Shown: positions 46,661 through 59,088, counted from the stretch's first letter. The stretch is 64,000 nucleotides of DNA from Dioscorea cayenensis subsp. rotundata (GCF_009730915.1 NC_052479.1:2046001-2110000), one strand, 5' to 3'. Program-made: numbers and translations. Notes: a model not told the origin generated them from the letters alone.

Positions 46661-48760
46661 ATACTCCAACACTCAACCTTCGAGTCGGAGCAAGGTTGAC
46701 AAAAATACTTGAAATCAACAATCCTGAACAGAGTATGCAAAACAAAAAGTTCAAAGATACCCAAGGGAAGCATTGACAACATGACCTAATAGCAGAGTTA
46801 AGAAATGTACTAATCACAAGTACCACGAAGTTTTCAAGAGATTACACAAACATACAAACCATACATCAAGATTTTTAAACACACTAATGTATCCATAATC
46901 TAATACAACATATAATGCTCAAGGATGATAGCATATATGAACTTAGAAATGAATGGAAACAGACAATGGATGCCCTGTACACCGTTTCACTATCGCACTA
47001 CTGCTTGTAAAAGCCTGGGAAGAGGAAAGAGGGGTGAGTAACCTAAGTCACTCAGTGAGTGGGTTAGCAGAATACTACAAGAATACACCAAAATACACGA
47101 TATAATTCGCCAAAAATAATGCTTTACTAATAATACAAACAGTTTAGAACATAAATACACATAACAATAATCATCGATACAATATAACAAAAAATAGTGT
47201 CAAGAAAGCCTTTTACCCCAACAAGGTTTTACAACAATAAATTCACGAAATACTAAACACATAATTTATACTATAAAACATGTTAAACATCAAATCAAGC
47301 TTTTATAATAATTCAAATAGATCAGAACAGTTCTACACACACAATATATATATAATAAACTATATAATACAAGTCTCAAAATCCATAAAACACAAAATAC
47401 TTACCGTCAAAACCACAAATTTAATATGACACTACAAAAAATGCAACATGGTCTAGAAACCTCTCTAAACCTTCATCGTGGCCGCGACTAGGTTCATAGC
47501 CATCAAGGAACTCATGGCCTTGACGTTGACTCATCGGTCCACCGTGTGGTGATCCTGGCTTCCTGATGATTATCCAGTCAAGACTCTACACTCCCACATG
47601 AATTGAAGTAATAAGTCTGCCGGTCTTTCACGGCACCTCAACAGGCTGACAGTAAAAAATTGGCTACTGCAATAGGATGTCACTAACTAAGTAATACAAT
47701 CATGCATCTCACAACGAGGAGTCTATAACCAGGATGATAATCAATAATCAAAATTTCTGCCATTTCCCCATGGAAATAATGAATGCAAAGCATAACCAAA
47801 GTTTTGCAAAGCCAAACAATTCTCAACTTACAAAGCAAATATCATACTAAAATTCTTTTCCTTGAAGAACAACATTTTTCAAGTATGAAACATCAATGAA
47901 TAAACTTATTTTAAGTCAATCAAAACCTCGATTTAAGTATTTAAGCCAATAAAACTTAGCTTAAACAATAAATATAACTATAGGTATTAAATTTTCTATT
48001 AGAATTATGCATAAACAATCCCACTCACAACTTAGATGATTTTACTTCCTCAAATGCTAATCCTCTGCTAGTTTCTTACCTAGAGCCAAAGCTTCACCTC
48101 TTTGCCAACAAAACACCAATAAGAATTAGCACAAAAAAATAAATCAAACCTTAAGTTTCTCTAACAAACAACCCTAAATTGATCTTAGGGTTGGTTCAAA
48201 GCTAGGTCTAAAGGTTACTAATGAATTCCTAAGGGTTTAAGCTTCACTCTAATCCAAAGAAATCAAAGAAACAACTAAAATTCACATGTACTACAGTACA
48301 TTTATAGTAAAACCGACTCTAACACATAGGTTTTCTCTTGATTTACGTCATCTAATAAAAAATTTCTTTACAAATATTCACAAAAATGAATAACAAGAAC
48401 AAGGACTTCAATTTGAACTTAAAATCCTCACAAATCATGAAAAACCTAGGATTTTCAAATAATTCAAAAACAATAAAAATACAAGCAAAATACGGAGTAA
48501 AAGCTTGGATCAAAGCTCCTAGAATATTTACCAACAAGAAAGGAAGAGATTTTTAGTTGAAGTTTACCGGAATTGGGTCGCCGGGGAAAAAATTTCCAAG
48601 GTTAAGATGTTCGGCCGAAAGAAACAAAGAAGGAATTAATGAAGAATTCGTGCCTCTACGGTAACAAATTGCTACCGTGCCAACTGTCTATAACTACAAT
48701 AAAAACTGATTTTAGAAATTTAAGCAAATAATTAAAAAAGGAAAAAAATGCTTAGTTTTA
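46660..48760 (-). mobile_element. Probable LTR-retrotransposon-derived sequence (no coding part)
   Basis: A block of moderately GC-rich sequence without coding capacity. It includes GTCACTCAGTGAGTGGG near 47048 and a GC-rich part near 47470-47660. The general character (long, non-coding, leader-like end near 48560-48670) suits a plant gypsy-type LTR on minus. No termini, primer site or target duplication were found, so the assignment is weak. Confidence 0.3.
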
Positions 48761-48879
48761 ATTGCAGTTATGGAACGTTAATCGAAATTGATATGATATG
48801 AAATACTGTTTACTTTTCTTTTTCATGCTAATGTTTTGTGGACCCTGCCATGAATGGTGGACATACCTCTTTTATTTGT

Positions 48880-49500
48880 CTCCTTAAAACCCAGTTAAGT
48901 GCTAACCATGTTTGCTTTACCCTTAATCCTTTCTTCTTCTTCTTCTTCTTCTTGTTCTTGTCACCTTGCTGGGAGATTTTCTAGAGAGAGGAATTAATGG
49001 AGGGATTCCCGGACGCCATCTCGTCATTGTCTCCTTCTTGGCCGAACGTATACACCCCATGATCATCTCCCTCCTCCATTCCTCCATCTCTCTTCTTTCT
49101 CTCCATTCTCCCACTTGATCTTACTCCCTTGGAAGTTGAAGAAGAGGGTCATCTGTCACCGGAGTTTGGATCTCCACCGGTAGTCTTGGTATCCGGAGGC
49201 GAGGAGAAGAAGATCAAGTAGCCGTCGGTGTTTCCCCAAAGGCTAGGTAGGCTCTCTCTCTCTCTCTCTCTTGGTGATGGTAGGGTGGTATGCTATAGTC
49301 TTGGGAGAAGCTTGTGTTTGTGAAAATCTTGAGCTTGGTGGTAGATTATTTTCTAATAAATATTCATGTTTTGAAGCTCTTAGTGGGTGATCTAACCTCT
49401 CATGTGTCTATGGTTGCCTTTCATGATGATGTTTGCATGTAGAGCTTCACCATTTTGATTTGTGTTTGGCTCATCCTTGCATGGAGCTATATATTTATAT
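48880..49500 (+). other. CT-rich leader-like segment of unknown origin
   Basis: Contains (TTC)n at about 48932-48955 and (CT)n at 49251-49271 with GC-richer sequence between, resembling a transcribed plant 5' leader or LTR R-U5. No long frame with recognisable features. Confidence 0.3.
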
Positions 49501-49505
49501 TTGCT

Positions 49506-51100
49506 TGTTAGGATTATGCCCTCGAATGCCAACGAGGATACTTGTATTAGAGCATTTCATTTGTATTATACATTCTTATTTAGTAAGCATTTATTTTGAT
49601 GTTCATATAAATCTTGTGATGACATTATAATTAGTTTTGAATATCATAGTCCATGTGTATTAAGCTAAAACTTCTATTCTTTGTGGAATAAAGAGGAGAG
49701 CACTAGAAGGGTTTGGTACTTATACACTTAAATAGTTCGCAAATCGGAGAACCTTTAATTGGGCATTAAAGGTTCATAAGGATTTGTATGACATATCATT
49801 TGACAAAGAGTGCTAGTTGAACACTATGGAATAGTGGGAGTATATGTCATAAATGCATCATTGGGAATTGGTGTATTCGAACATGACTCGCAACAATCCA
49901 ATCACATGGGTTTTACTCTTTCACAGTCAATGATTGAGATTGTTGGTTATGATCATATGAGTGGACCTTAGACCTGAGGTATCATGATCACAATGTACTT
50001 GTGACGTCTAGTCTGTTACTAGAGTTGTTAGGCTCAGTTCACCTTTTGGTAGGGCCGACCTCGAAGTGCGACTTTGTCGGGTAGGTAGCAGTTGTGAGTG
50101 ATCACTAAGCAGGAATTCATTCTCTCGGAAGTAAACGAGTCAGTATCCTATGCGACTGTAATTATGTGAGATTAGAAGACCTTGGCCAAGGCAGTCAAAC
50201 TAATCGTGTGGGACACGAAGTTTAGTTTGGTAATCTCACCCCACTATAGTTATTTACATGTGATCGAGTTCAGTGAGTTTGACAATTACCATGGCTCTCA
50301 CTCGGTTGGGATACAAGAACGAAAGGTTTATACACCTATGGTAATCATAATCGGAAAGGTTCGTAATGATCTACTTATTCGTGTTCAATTGGGCTACAAC
50401 GTGGGGCCACGGGGCTGGCTAGGTGTCACCCACGTCCTTTGGTATCCTCCCATTGCCAATCGGAACGAACCTATGGAGTCACGCTTAAAGGGATAAAGAA
50501 TCAGTCTCGTTTTGAGTATAGGGGTAAAATTGTCAATTTACAATTTTACTTCATGGGATGAGTGAAATTGTAAATTAGTTTAGGGTTTTTGTCTTAAGTT
50601 TAAATTTTGATTTAAATTCGATGGAGTCGAATGGATAATCAAAATTATGAGGACTCAAAGATAAAAGTGGTTTTAGTTAGATTAGGACTCATATTTCTAA
50701 TAGAACTTCTATGGTAATGTTTATTATATTATGAAGGTTCATATTTTTGAATAGGACTTCATAATTGAATGATGTTTATCATATTATGAAGGTTCATATT
50801 TCGAATAGAACTCATAATTAAATAATGTTTATTATGTTTTATGAAGTTTCTATAAATATGACTCCTCTCCAACTATAGACTAATCTCAATTAATTCTCTA
50901 GTGAGAAAATCCCCTAGCTCTCTCTTCCTCTCTAACCCTAGCCGCTATTTGGAGAAGAAGAGGAGATTGTCTCTTAATTCCGGCGTGTGATCTAAAGGAG
51001 TGGAACTTTCGTTCGGCGGTAGGAGATCTATTATTGCATATATATTATTGCTTCCGCATGCCCTTTTAATGTTATTTGATTTTTGCGATATAACCTAATA
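49506..51100 (+). mobile_element. Long terminal repeat (about 1.6 kb) followed by a tRNA-Met primer-binding site
   Basis: Starts TGTTAGGATTATGCCC and ends next to GTGGTACCAAGCCAGG (51101-51116), close to the plant initiator tRNA-Met primer-binding site TGGTATCAGAGCC. TATAAATATGACTCC near 50869 would be the promoter, with a CT-rich leader after it. Three 51-55-bp tandem copies (GGTTCATATTT type, from about 50685) lie upstream of the TATA. No second LTR and no gag/pol were found, so this is the 5' end of a truncated or non-autonomous element. Confidence 0.65.
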
Positions 51101-51334
51101 GTGGTACCAAGCCAGGTTATTTGTTTTAATGAACAATAGGTCTAAAAAACATATTATTTCATTGGTAGAAAACATGGTAAAATTGAATTTATGCATGTGT
51201 TCTTAATTTCTTAATTAAGGTTTTATTAATGTTTTATTTTACAATATTACATGTGATAAAATCCTTAATTTAGATTAATAATAATAACAATTATTATAAT
51301 AATTAATAATAATAATAATAAATATATATATTTT

Positions 51335-51548
51335 GCATGTACGCAGTCCCGATGTGGCCCTGCGAAGGGTGTGCTGCACATGGCTGTGCAATACTGGGCC
51401 ATGTGCAGAACTGCGCGCAGCCTTTGTATGGGCCCATGAGCATAACCACACTGTGTGCAGAGCTCGTCTGGCCTGGCCCACAATGCACAGCACTGTGATA
51501 GTGTCTGTGTGGGCCGGCCCACAGTACTACAGTGCACTATGCGCAGCC
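51335..51548. repeat. GC-rich GGGCC/GGCCCA repeat region (left part)
   Basis: Dense TGTGGGCCGGCCCACA-like palindromic words and GTGCAG/CTGCGC pieces in AT-rich surroundings. It continues after the inserted element at 52431-52530, so both parts were one segment before the insertion. Confidence 0.65.
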
Positions 51549-51549
51549 G

Positions 51550-52430
51550 TAGGCCTGTAAACGAGCCGAGCAGAGCCGAGCTTTGCCTTGTTCAAGTTTG
51601 GCTCGTTACTATTTAATCGAGCTTGAACTCGAGCCGAGCTTTCTTCTAGCTTCATTTTTTATGTTCAAGCTTGGCTCGTTACTATTTTAACCGAGCTCGA
51701 GTTCTAATCGAGCTTCTTTTGAGCTTTATGCTCGAGCTCAACTTGTTAAGAAAATTCGAAGCTTAGACTTAGCTAGCTAACTTGATTAAGGCTTGACTAT
51801 TTTTTTTATATTTTATTTTTTTATTTAGTAAACTTATTTAATGAATCATTATCAAGTGTGACTCAACTCGATTTGAGTTTGATTATATTAATGATTGTTA
51901 CAAATAAAATTGTAAATGATACTATAAATGAGCTTTTAATTATACAATAAATGAGTTCTTCACAAGATTTAATGAGCCGAGTTTGGTGGTGTTCAAGCTT
52001 AGCTCGTTTATCTTATGAGCTCATTTAACTTAATGAACTAGTTGACCTGAGCTTTTATTGAGCTTAGCCTTCGAATAGTAGTTTATAGCCCTATATGTGT
52101 AATTCAAATTGACAACAATGACATAGTCACATATACACCTTAATATACATATACATATGCATATATATAATGTAATATATATATATATATATATATAAAC
52201 GAGCTCACAATCGAGCTTATAAACGAGCTTGTTCATGAGCTTGGTCACGAGTTGTGTTCGCGAGCCAAAACGAACCGAGCTTTTGGCTGCTCAAGCTTGA
52301 CACGTTTATTAATCGAGCTTGAAAATGATGTTCAAGCTTGGCTCGTTTACAATATGAATAAATACGAACGAGCCTTTATCGAGCCGAACACCGAGCTACT
52401 CACGAACGGCTCGGCTCAAATACACCCCTA
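51550..52430. mobile_element. Non-autonomous hAT-like element inserted in the GC-rich repeat
   Basis: The left end TAGGCCTGTAAACGAGCC and the reverse complement of the right end TAGGGGTGTATTTGAGCC are inverted repeats (13 of 18). The subterminal regions are full of GAGCCGAGC, CTCGAGC and GGCTCGTT words in both orientations. The interior has (AT)n at about 52178-52197 and no transposase. It splits the GC-rich repeat, which continues on the right. The flanks (ATGCGCAGCC and ATGTGCAGGG) are similar but do not give a clean target duplication. Confidence 0.6.
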
Positions 52431-52530
52431 TGTGCAGGGCCTATGTGGGCTGGCCCCACATGTTACAGGCAACTGTGCACAGGGCCTATGTTGGCCGGCC
52501 CACAGTGCTATAGGGCCCTCATTGGGCCCA
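52431..52530. repeat. GC-rich GGGCC/GGCCCA repeat region (right part)
   Basis: Contains GGGCTGGCCCC, GGCCGGCCCACAGTGC and GGGCCC words, matching the style of 51335-51548. Confidence 0.65.
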
Positions 52531-52869
52531 TGATTTTTATTTATTTTATTATTATTTATTAATTGTTATTATCATTTTATTTTATTTATTTAAAATAAAT
52601 AAATAAATAAATACATAACTACGCAGGTTGTGCTGCACTATGTGATTATTATATTATTTGTTATTATTATTATTATTTATTTTATTTTAAATAAATTGAA
52701 TCGACACCAATGAAATTTATGATTGTTTATTTTTATTTTATTTTTTTGATGTGTTGAATGGAATAATGGCATACGGTCATGAACATTAGGGCTTTTATAT
52801 TTATTTTATTTTATTTTGTGTTTATGTATTTGGAACTCATCTCCCCCGGATCTGGAACCAGAGAATACC

Positions 52870-52973
52870 CTGGTTCCAGCCTATTAAACTTTGACACGTG
52901 TGCACAATCACAATAGAAAAAATATAATAACATCACATGGGGCACGTGTCAAAATATGATAAGCTGGAACTAG
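52870..52973. mobile_element. 104-bp miniature inverted-repeat element
   Basis: About 31-bp terminal inverted repeats with roughly 26 matches: CTGGTTCCAGCCTATT...TTTGACACGTG on the left against the reverse complement of CACGTGTCAAAA...AAGCTGGAACTAG on the right. Each arm carries a CACGTG box. Target duplication not resolved. Confidence 0.65.
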
Positions 52974-53249
52974 TGTACTCATGTATTTGGGCCATGTTGT
53001 GTCCGATGTTATTTTCTTTAATTTTTGCAAAAGTAGATTGTATCTAGGATACATATTTGTAAATTTTAGAGAAAATATAAAGTGGCACAAGATTCCGAGA
53101 ATTCGTAGAGCAAGAAGCCCAGCGTAAAGTCCTTTTGTATGGAGTGCAAAGCCATGCAATAGTTTAGGATTTTATTTTAGATTAATCTATTAAAATAGGT
53201 TAATCATAGATGTTCATGATCGTATGGATGTGATGGCTTGAATGTGAAT

Positions 53250-53983
53250 GTATGTTTTATTTATACATGCATGATTAATGTAATGTGAGACCCAATTAAT
53301 AACTTGTAAACAATTCTCCCAAAAGAAATAACACTAAGTTGAAGGGCATGTGATGTCCTGGCTCTCCACCAAGCTTTGGGTAATTAGAGTGATGAGGGTT
53401 ATGAGGGTGCATGATATCTTCTCTGTACGAGTGGGTCTTGTATTCGCTTAAATAAATGATTTCTGTTATTTTGGCTCGGGTCTGTCACCGAGGGTAAACA
53501 AATGACCTTTGGCACTTACAGTGAATTTGGAGACATACTCTGGATTTTGTTATTTATTGTTTTACCTTTTGATTTTATTTACAGTATTTTGTGTTATTGA
53601 TTTTTGTGCAAATTTCAGACCTGAACTTTTGCTTTCAGTTTGTTTTGGATTATTTACTGGGCTAGTGAGCTCATGGATTTATTTTAAATCCTTTTTAGAT
53701 CAGGAGCAGTAGACCCAGGGATCTTAGAAGGCTTCCAGTAGATGTCTTATGTCTTTGTATCAGTTGTATTGTTGTTAAGAACCTCCTTGTAGGTCATGTT
53801 GTAGTTAATTTGCCTTGTATTCGAGTTTGGTTGTAAACCTTAAGTTGTACTCTTATTTGGCATTTCTGTCAGTTTATTTTCTACTCTTAGTCTGTGTTTA
53901 GGTTTTGAGGCATTGCAGGTTCACTGGGCCCTACCCCGTGGATCTGCGGCCGTTTATCAGCGCACCAGGTTCGGGGCGTGACA
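53250..53983 (+). mobile_element. 3' portion of a gypsy-type LTR (ends ...GGGGCGTGACA)
   Basis: The segment ends with CCAGGTTCGGGGCGTGACA, a terminus widely seen in plant gypsy LTRs. The left boundary was not found and no coding region or partner LTR is nearby, so it is a solo or truncated LTR. Confidence 0.45.
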
Positions 53984-54410
53984 TGTTTAATGTCAAACAT
54001 ACATTTACATGCAGTTAATGTGGAATTATATTCACTCAGCAACTTTTAATACATTGTTGTTTACAATTGCAGCTATGGAGCTTTTTAAATATGTAAAATA
54101 TTATGAACAAAAACAAAAGATGCGAATTTCTAATAGCAATGATTATATAATAGAAAATAACCACTAGTGAAAAGTGCAAAGTTTATTATTTACAAAGCTT
54201 TTGAATAAATATCACGTCCAATAAATCATAATCTATATATTGGTTGTTGCTATCTTAAAATTTTATAAACGTTATAGCAATATAACTTATTAATGTTATT
54301 AAATTTAATTACAAAAATATTAATTAGAAACTATTATTAATGTTATAGTAATATAAATTATTGATGTTTCCAAATATATCATAATAAACCTAAACAATAA
54401 AACTAGTAAT
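53984..54410. other. AT-rich spacer
   Basis: Contains CCACTAGTGAAAAGTGCAAA near 54163, which resembles a CACTA-type terminus, but no partner end was located. Confidence 0.35.
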
Positions 54411-54419
54411 AAATAATTA

Positions 54420-55310
54420 TGGCATTTGTTACTAATGTTTTAATTAACATTTTAAAAAATAGTACTTTACCAACATTTTGTTGAAATGACTCTTGACATC
54501 TTATTAAATGTCGCAAAATCAAAACCTCTTATGACAATAAATAAGAACATTGGAACAAATAAAATCATGCCAACATTTATTACAACTATTTCTTAAAAAT
54601 CATTTTAATGGTTTTAAGCAATATTTACTAAAAATGTTAATTTTAAAAACGTCACAACAAACTTTTTTTTTTAGCAAAGCATCATAGTAGTAAAACTATG
54701 GGATCTCTACGACTTGAAATCAAAAATTCCGACAGTTCTAACAAACGCATGTCGATTTTATGTTGTAGTAGCTACAGTAAGTATATTTTGTTGTGGTATT
54801 TCATGAAACTTAAGTACCTATATATTTTGTTGTTTATATTACACTGCAATTTAATAATTTCAATATGTATATTATCCTAACATTTTGTACATGGATTAAG
54901 TATACAATTTTTTTTCATTTATTGCAACATTTACCAATACCATTAGAAGCTTTTCATCGTATTAATTTTAAAATATTATAACATTTATAACTATTGATAT
55001 AAAAATTATAGAGTAACAATTATTAAATATCTGTTAAATTACTTATAATGGTGTTTTATTTCCAAACTTAAAATGGTGTTTTCAAATATGTCAAATCATA
55101 TTAAATTTAGTAATGACATTTGTTATGAATGTCATAATAAATGTCTTAACAAATAGTACTATAACAATATTTTTTTGGAACTAAAATCTTAAGCAATATC
55201 ACAAAACAAAACCTCATGTATCTATAAATAGAAATGCTATCATAAGAGTATGTTGGAACACATGAAATTACACCAACATTTATTACAAATTTTAATTAAA
55301 AAATAAATTA
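54420..55310. repeat. Duplicated AT-rich transposon-like segment
   Basis: 54420-54600 and 55120-55300 are direct repeats (both carry AATAGTACT, CAAAAC(A)AAACCTC and CCAACATTTATTACAA in the same order). The segment between them matches 44720-45000. This suggests two tandemly placed or nested copies of one repeat family. Confidence 0.55.
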
Positions 55311-55316
55311 ACGCAT

Positions 55317-55463
55317 ATATTCATGTTTTGAAGTTTCCAATAGATATTTCCTTAATGTGGCGTTAATATTCATGTTTTAAAGTTTTTAATAGATATTTCT
55401 TTAATGTAGTGTTTATATTCATGTTTTGAAGTTTTTAATAGATATTTCCTTAATGTGGCGTTT
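55317..55463. repeat. Three tandem copies of a 49-bp unit
   Basis: ATATTCATGTTTTGAAGTTT begins at 55317 and recurs at 55366 and 55415, each copy running through TAATAGATATTTC and TTAATGT. The copies differ at a few positions. Confidence 0.9.
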
Positions 55464-55469
55464 AATTGG

Positions 55470-56370
55470 GGATACTATTAGATTGATTACTTTGGAATTT
55501 GAATCTGGTAATGTAAAATTACCTGTTTAATTGTTTAGAGTAGGAATATAACATTTTTGGAATATGATTACCAACTCAATATACGGTAATGTACATTCTG
55601 GGTGTAATGTGAATTTTTTATTATACCTTTTAGATCCAATAGAATCACGAAAACATCAATTTTTTAAAATTAAAAAATAAAAAAAAATTCATGTTTTTTC
55701 TTTTCATATATATTTTTTTAATGAATTTATATTTATCAAAATATTTGGAAGGGGAAAAGATTAAAAGTTTTTTTTTTCAAATATAAAATTGTAGGAAAAA
55801 ATTATAATTATTTAAAATAATTAAATCCGACTTGATTATTTTAATAAAAATTAAATTTTAAAAAATTAAATTTTTTTAATAAAAGACATATATATTATTA
55901 AAACTTTTTATATTTACATTAAAATATTATGAATTTTGATATATTTGACACCTATTGGGTAAAAATATTTTAATAAAATGATAATTGTCAATATAAAATT
56001 TTTGGCGAACTAAACATGATAATGTTACATTCCAACCATGTTAATGTTTTATTTACCAAAAAATTACACATATTTTCATCAATATAACTTTAAAAAAATC
56101 ATAATTTTTATTATACATAACAATATAAGATATCATGAACCAAACAACTCCCAAGAGCATTCTAACAGCTTGAGAGTGTTTATCTAGAGCTTTACATGCA
56201 TATGTACAAATATAATATTTCATGATTTAATTGGTCTTTTTAGCATTTATTGTTTGCTCATTCATTTTTGCACGTGTGGGTTGAGGCGTGTCATGTTTTT
56301 AATTAATGCTATCGTCTTTTGTAATTCCAAACTCTTCTTTACATCCTTTGGTGTTGAACTTGCGCTAGTT
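55470..56370. other. AT-rich intergenic DNA, nothing recognised
   Basis: Low-complexity A/T-rich sequence without coding potential. Confidence 0.55.
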
Positions 56371-56373
56371 TGG

Positions 56374-56422
<49 letters not shown>
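56374..56422. repeat. (ATT)n microsatellite
   Basis: About 16 uninterrupted ATT/TTA units. Confidence 0.95.
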
Positions 56423-56423
<1 letters not shown>

Positions 56424-56786
56424 GGATTTAAAGAGAATGAATCAAAAAGTTCTACACTCAATAAAGAAGAAAATTTTAGTATTAACATAACTATATATAT
56501 ATATATTATAAATTAAGACATGCGAAAGCATTTTAGTTATCACCCTACAAATTAAGTAGTGAGTAGCTTTTTTATTTTCTATGTTAGGTTTCTTTTGTTT
56601 TATTTTTTAAGAAATATAATCTCTTTTATTGGCTGATGTAGTGAACTTTAGAGTGGTTTCTCAAAGTTTCTAAAAATGAAAAAAAGGAATTCGTAAATAG
56701 CATTCATTATTTAAAAATTAATAACTTAAGTTAGGGGATAATTGAGAAAAGAAAAATAAAAAATAAATATTAAATAAGATACCATC

Positions 56787-57404
56787 TAGACCTGACCATG
56801 GGTTGACCGGGCCGGGTTCGGGCCTGGTTCAGTCCCTAATTTCTAAAATTCAAGCTTGTCTAAGCTCGGCCTGGTCTAAATATATGGGTCTTAACTTTTG
56901 CCAAACCTTGCCCAAATTTGATTATCTTTAACCAAGACTTGCTCAAATAGGTTTTTCATCAAATAATAAATAAGTTAAAAAAAATTAACAACAATATTAA
57001 TCTGTGAACATGACCAAATATTATTTTACAAAACACTTTAAAATTAAAATACCAGATACACATCTTTATTCAATCACAATAACTAAAATTCAAACCATTA
57101 TAATCAATGTCAATCACCAATAAATATATATTATATAAATATATATAAAATTAATTAATAAATAATCAATGACAATTTAAACCATTATATGTATATACGT
57201 ATATACAAACTAATTAATAATATATTTTATAATTCGGGCCGGGCTTTTAACAATGAAAACTAAACTCGGCCAGTTTTTAAAACGAACTCTTTTCTTTTTT
57301 TGTCCAAAACACGGTCATCGGATTTTATATATTTGTTCAAACCCTCTTAAATTTTGGGCTGACCTTCAAATTTGGCAGGGTTATTGGGCACTTGAACATG
57401 TCTA
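56787..57404. mobile_element. Non-autonomous hAT-like element with 8-bp target duplication
   Basis: The left end TAGACCTGACCATGGG and the reverse complement of the right end (TAGACATGTTCAAGTGCC) are inverted repeats. Flanking 8-mers are ATACCATC (56779-56786) and ATACCATT (57405-57412), 7 of 8 identical; 8 bp is the hAT duplication length. The 618-bp interior has GGGCCGGG-rich subterminal parts and an AT-rich middle, with no transposase. Confidence 0.75.
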
Positions 57405-57412
57405 ATACCATT

Positions 57413-58075
57413 TACAACAAGAAGCGGTAGGGGGTTGGGCACAAAAAAATGTTGAGCAGCTCTTTCATTCCTACAATGGGAAAAATATTGAACAACTCTT
57501 TTCATTCACATTTGAAAACAAAACTAGTCTAGAATTTTGTTGGAGATTTGATTGAATATTATTGTTATTATTATTATTATTATTTTATAGAGTGTCATTT
57601 GATATGGAGCTGAGTAATATCAATCACTCAAATTCTAATTTAATTTTCTTTGTGGATATTACTACTATTTAAATACCCTAGAAAGCCCCAAGTACTTTGA
57701 TTTTCAGATATTACAACCTGACTTCAACTGGATTGCTAGAAAAGCCACTGATAATGTGAATGAACATAGATATACATTACAAAATGCTAAATGAGGATAT
57801 TCTTGGTTAACACTAAAGACTATACATCGACCTCTGAGCTTATGTTGATCTCTGATGCTCTTTGGCTATCTAAAAATTTTTTTTTTTTTGAATAATAGAC
57901 GATAAGCGCCTTTTTGACTATCTAAAACTTTTACTAGGGGTTTAGGTTTTTTTAAATTTCAAGAACTAATAATAAAATTTTACTTACAGGTTGTATCCAC
58001 ATTTAGGTTAGATCCAACTTAGCTACAAAAGTTTTGGCAATAGAATTGGCTTTAACATGAGCGTGGGTGTGACAT
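57413..58075. other. AT-rich spacer, nothing recognised
   Basis: Contains a short (TTA)n tract near 57560-57582. No coding potential. Confidence 0.5.
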
Positions 58076-58080
58076 TTGAA

Positions 58081-58258
58081 GATTGACCATATTATTACTA
58101 GTTATGTTGATTGAGATTAAAAATTGTGGGATTATAATGGATTTATGAGGTATATGGAGATTGATCATATTATTACTAATAATGTTGGCTTGTAGTAAGG
58201 TTTTGTTAGATAAATAGATTAAAAATTGTGGGATTATAATAGATTTATGAGGTATGTA
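58081..58258. repeat. Imperfect tandem duplication
   Basis: GATTGACCATATTATTACTA at 58081 and GATTGATCATATTATTACTA at 58159 start two copies that both run through ATTAAAAATTGTGGGATTAT and GATTTATGAGGTAT. The second copy has about 24 extra bases. Confidence 0.85.
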
Positions 58259-58745
58259 GAACACCTTTTTTTTTTTAAGAATTTATCGTCCTTACTATAT
58301 TGTAAATAAGTTCACTAGTAATCCCTCATAATATAAGAAAAATCTCAAGATAAAAAATTACAACATTTACTGATTCAGTAAGAAGAACTTATGTATTTAA
58401 TTAGTTTAAATAGACACAAAAATTCAATTAGAATTTGAAATAAAATCTTTTTTTAGACATAACTGCAAAAAGGCAAACTTTAAATTAACACCTTTTCGAC
58501 AAAATACTGTTGATGAGTGTATAATGTTATATTATTTTATATTATTTTGTACATTTATTAGGCTTGTATTAGAATTATATGGTGGAATCGGTGTTAAATA
58601 TAATGTGTCTTGCATTCTCAGACTTCGGGCAACACTTAATGATGAGAGAAAACCAAAAGAAGCACTCCAAACCTAAAAAAAAGAAAATGGAGCTCTCTCG
58701 GCATCAATTGAATAAGGATAAGGCAAATAAGATGGCATACGAGTA

Positions 58746-59072
58746 GCTTACGGTCTATCTTACAGCCGTAAGCATCTTTTCCGGAAAATTTTGCTGGCAT
58801 GCTTATGCCCATAAAGGGGAGTTCAGAGACAAACCAGGGAACCTTATATGCAGGAATTACGTCCATAAGGATTCCTGTAAGTACCATTCAAAGAAGCTTA
58901 CGCCTAAAGTTTACGCTCGTAAGGGCAACACGGTAAAGCTTACGGATGTAAGTTGGACCATAACACAAACAGAAAATCTTACCAAATAAGACTTACACCC
59001 ATAAGTATTCCAGTAAGGGTCGCGACCCATCTTTCCAAGCTCCTTACGGCATGTCTTTATGCCCGTAAGCAA
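58746..59072. repeat. Array of eight to nine short dyads, CTTACG-n-CGTAAG type
   Basis: Examples are CTTACAGCCGTAAG (58759-58772), CTTATGCCCATAAAG (58802), TTACGTCCATAAGG (58858), TTTACGCTCGTAAGG (58910), CTTACGGATGTAAG (58939), CTTACACCCATAAG (58992) and TTTATGCCCGTAAG (59056). Consensus YTTAYGcccRTAAG. The array ends about 20 bp before the TATA box of the LTR. Confidence 0.85.
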
Positions 59073-59088
59073 CTCGTAAACAGTTGAG

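Noticed and set aside
51265..51560. Four overlapping open frames in both directions
   Set aside because: Products of the GC-rich repeat; simultaneous openness in several frames indicates composition, not coding.
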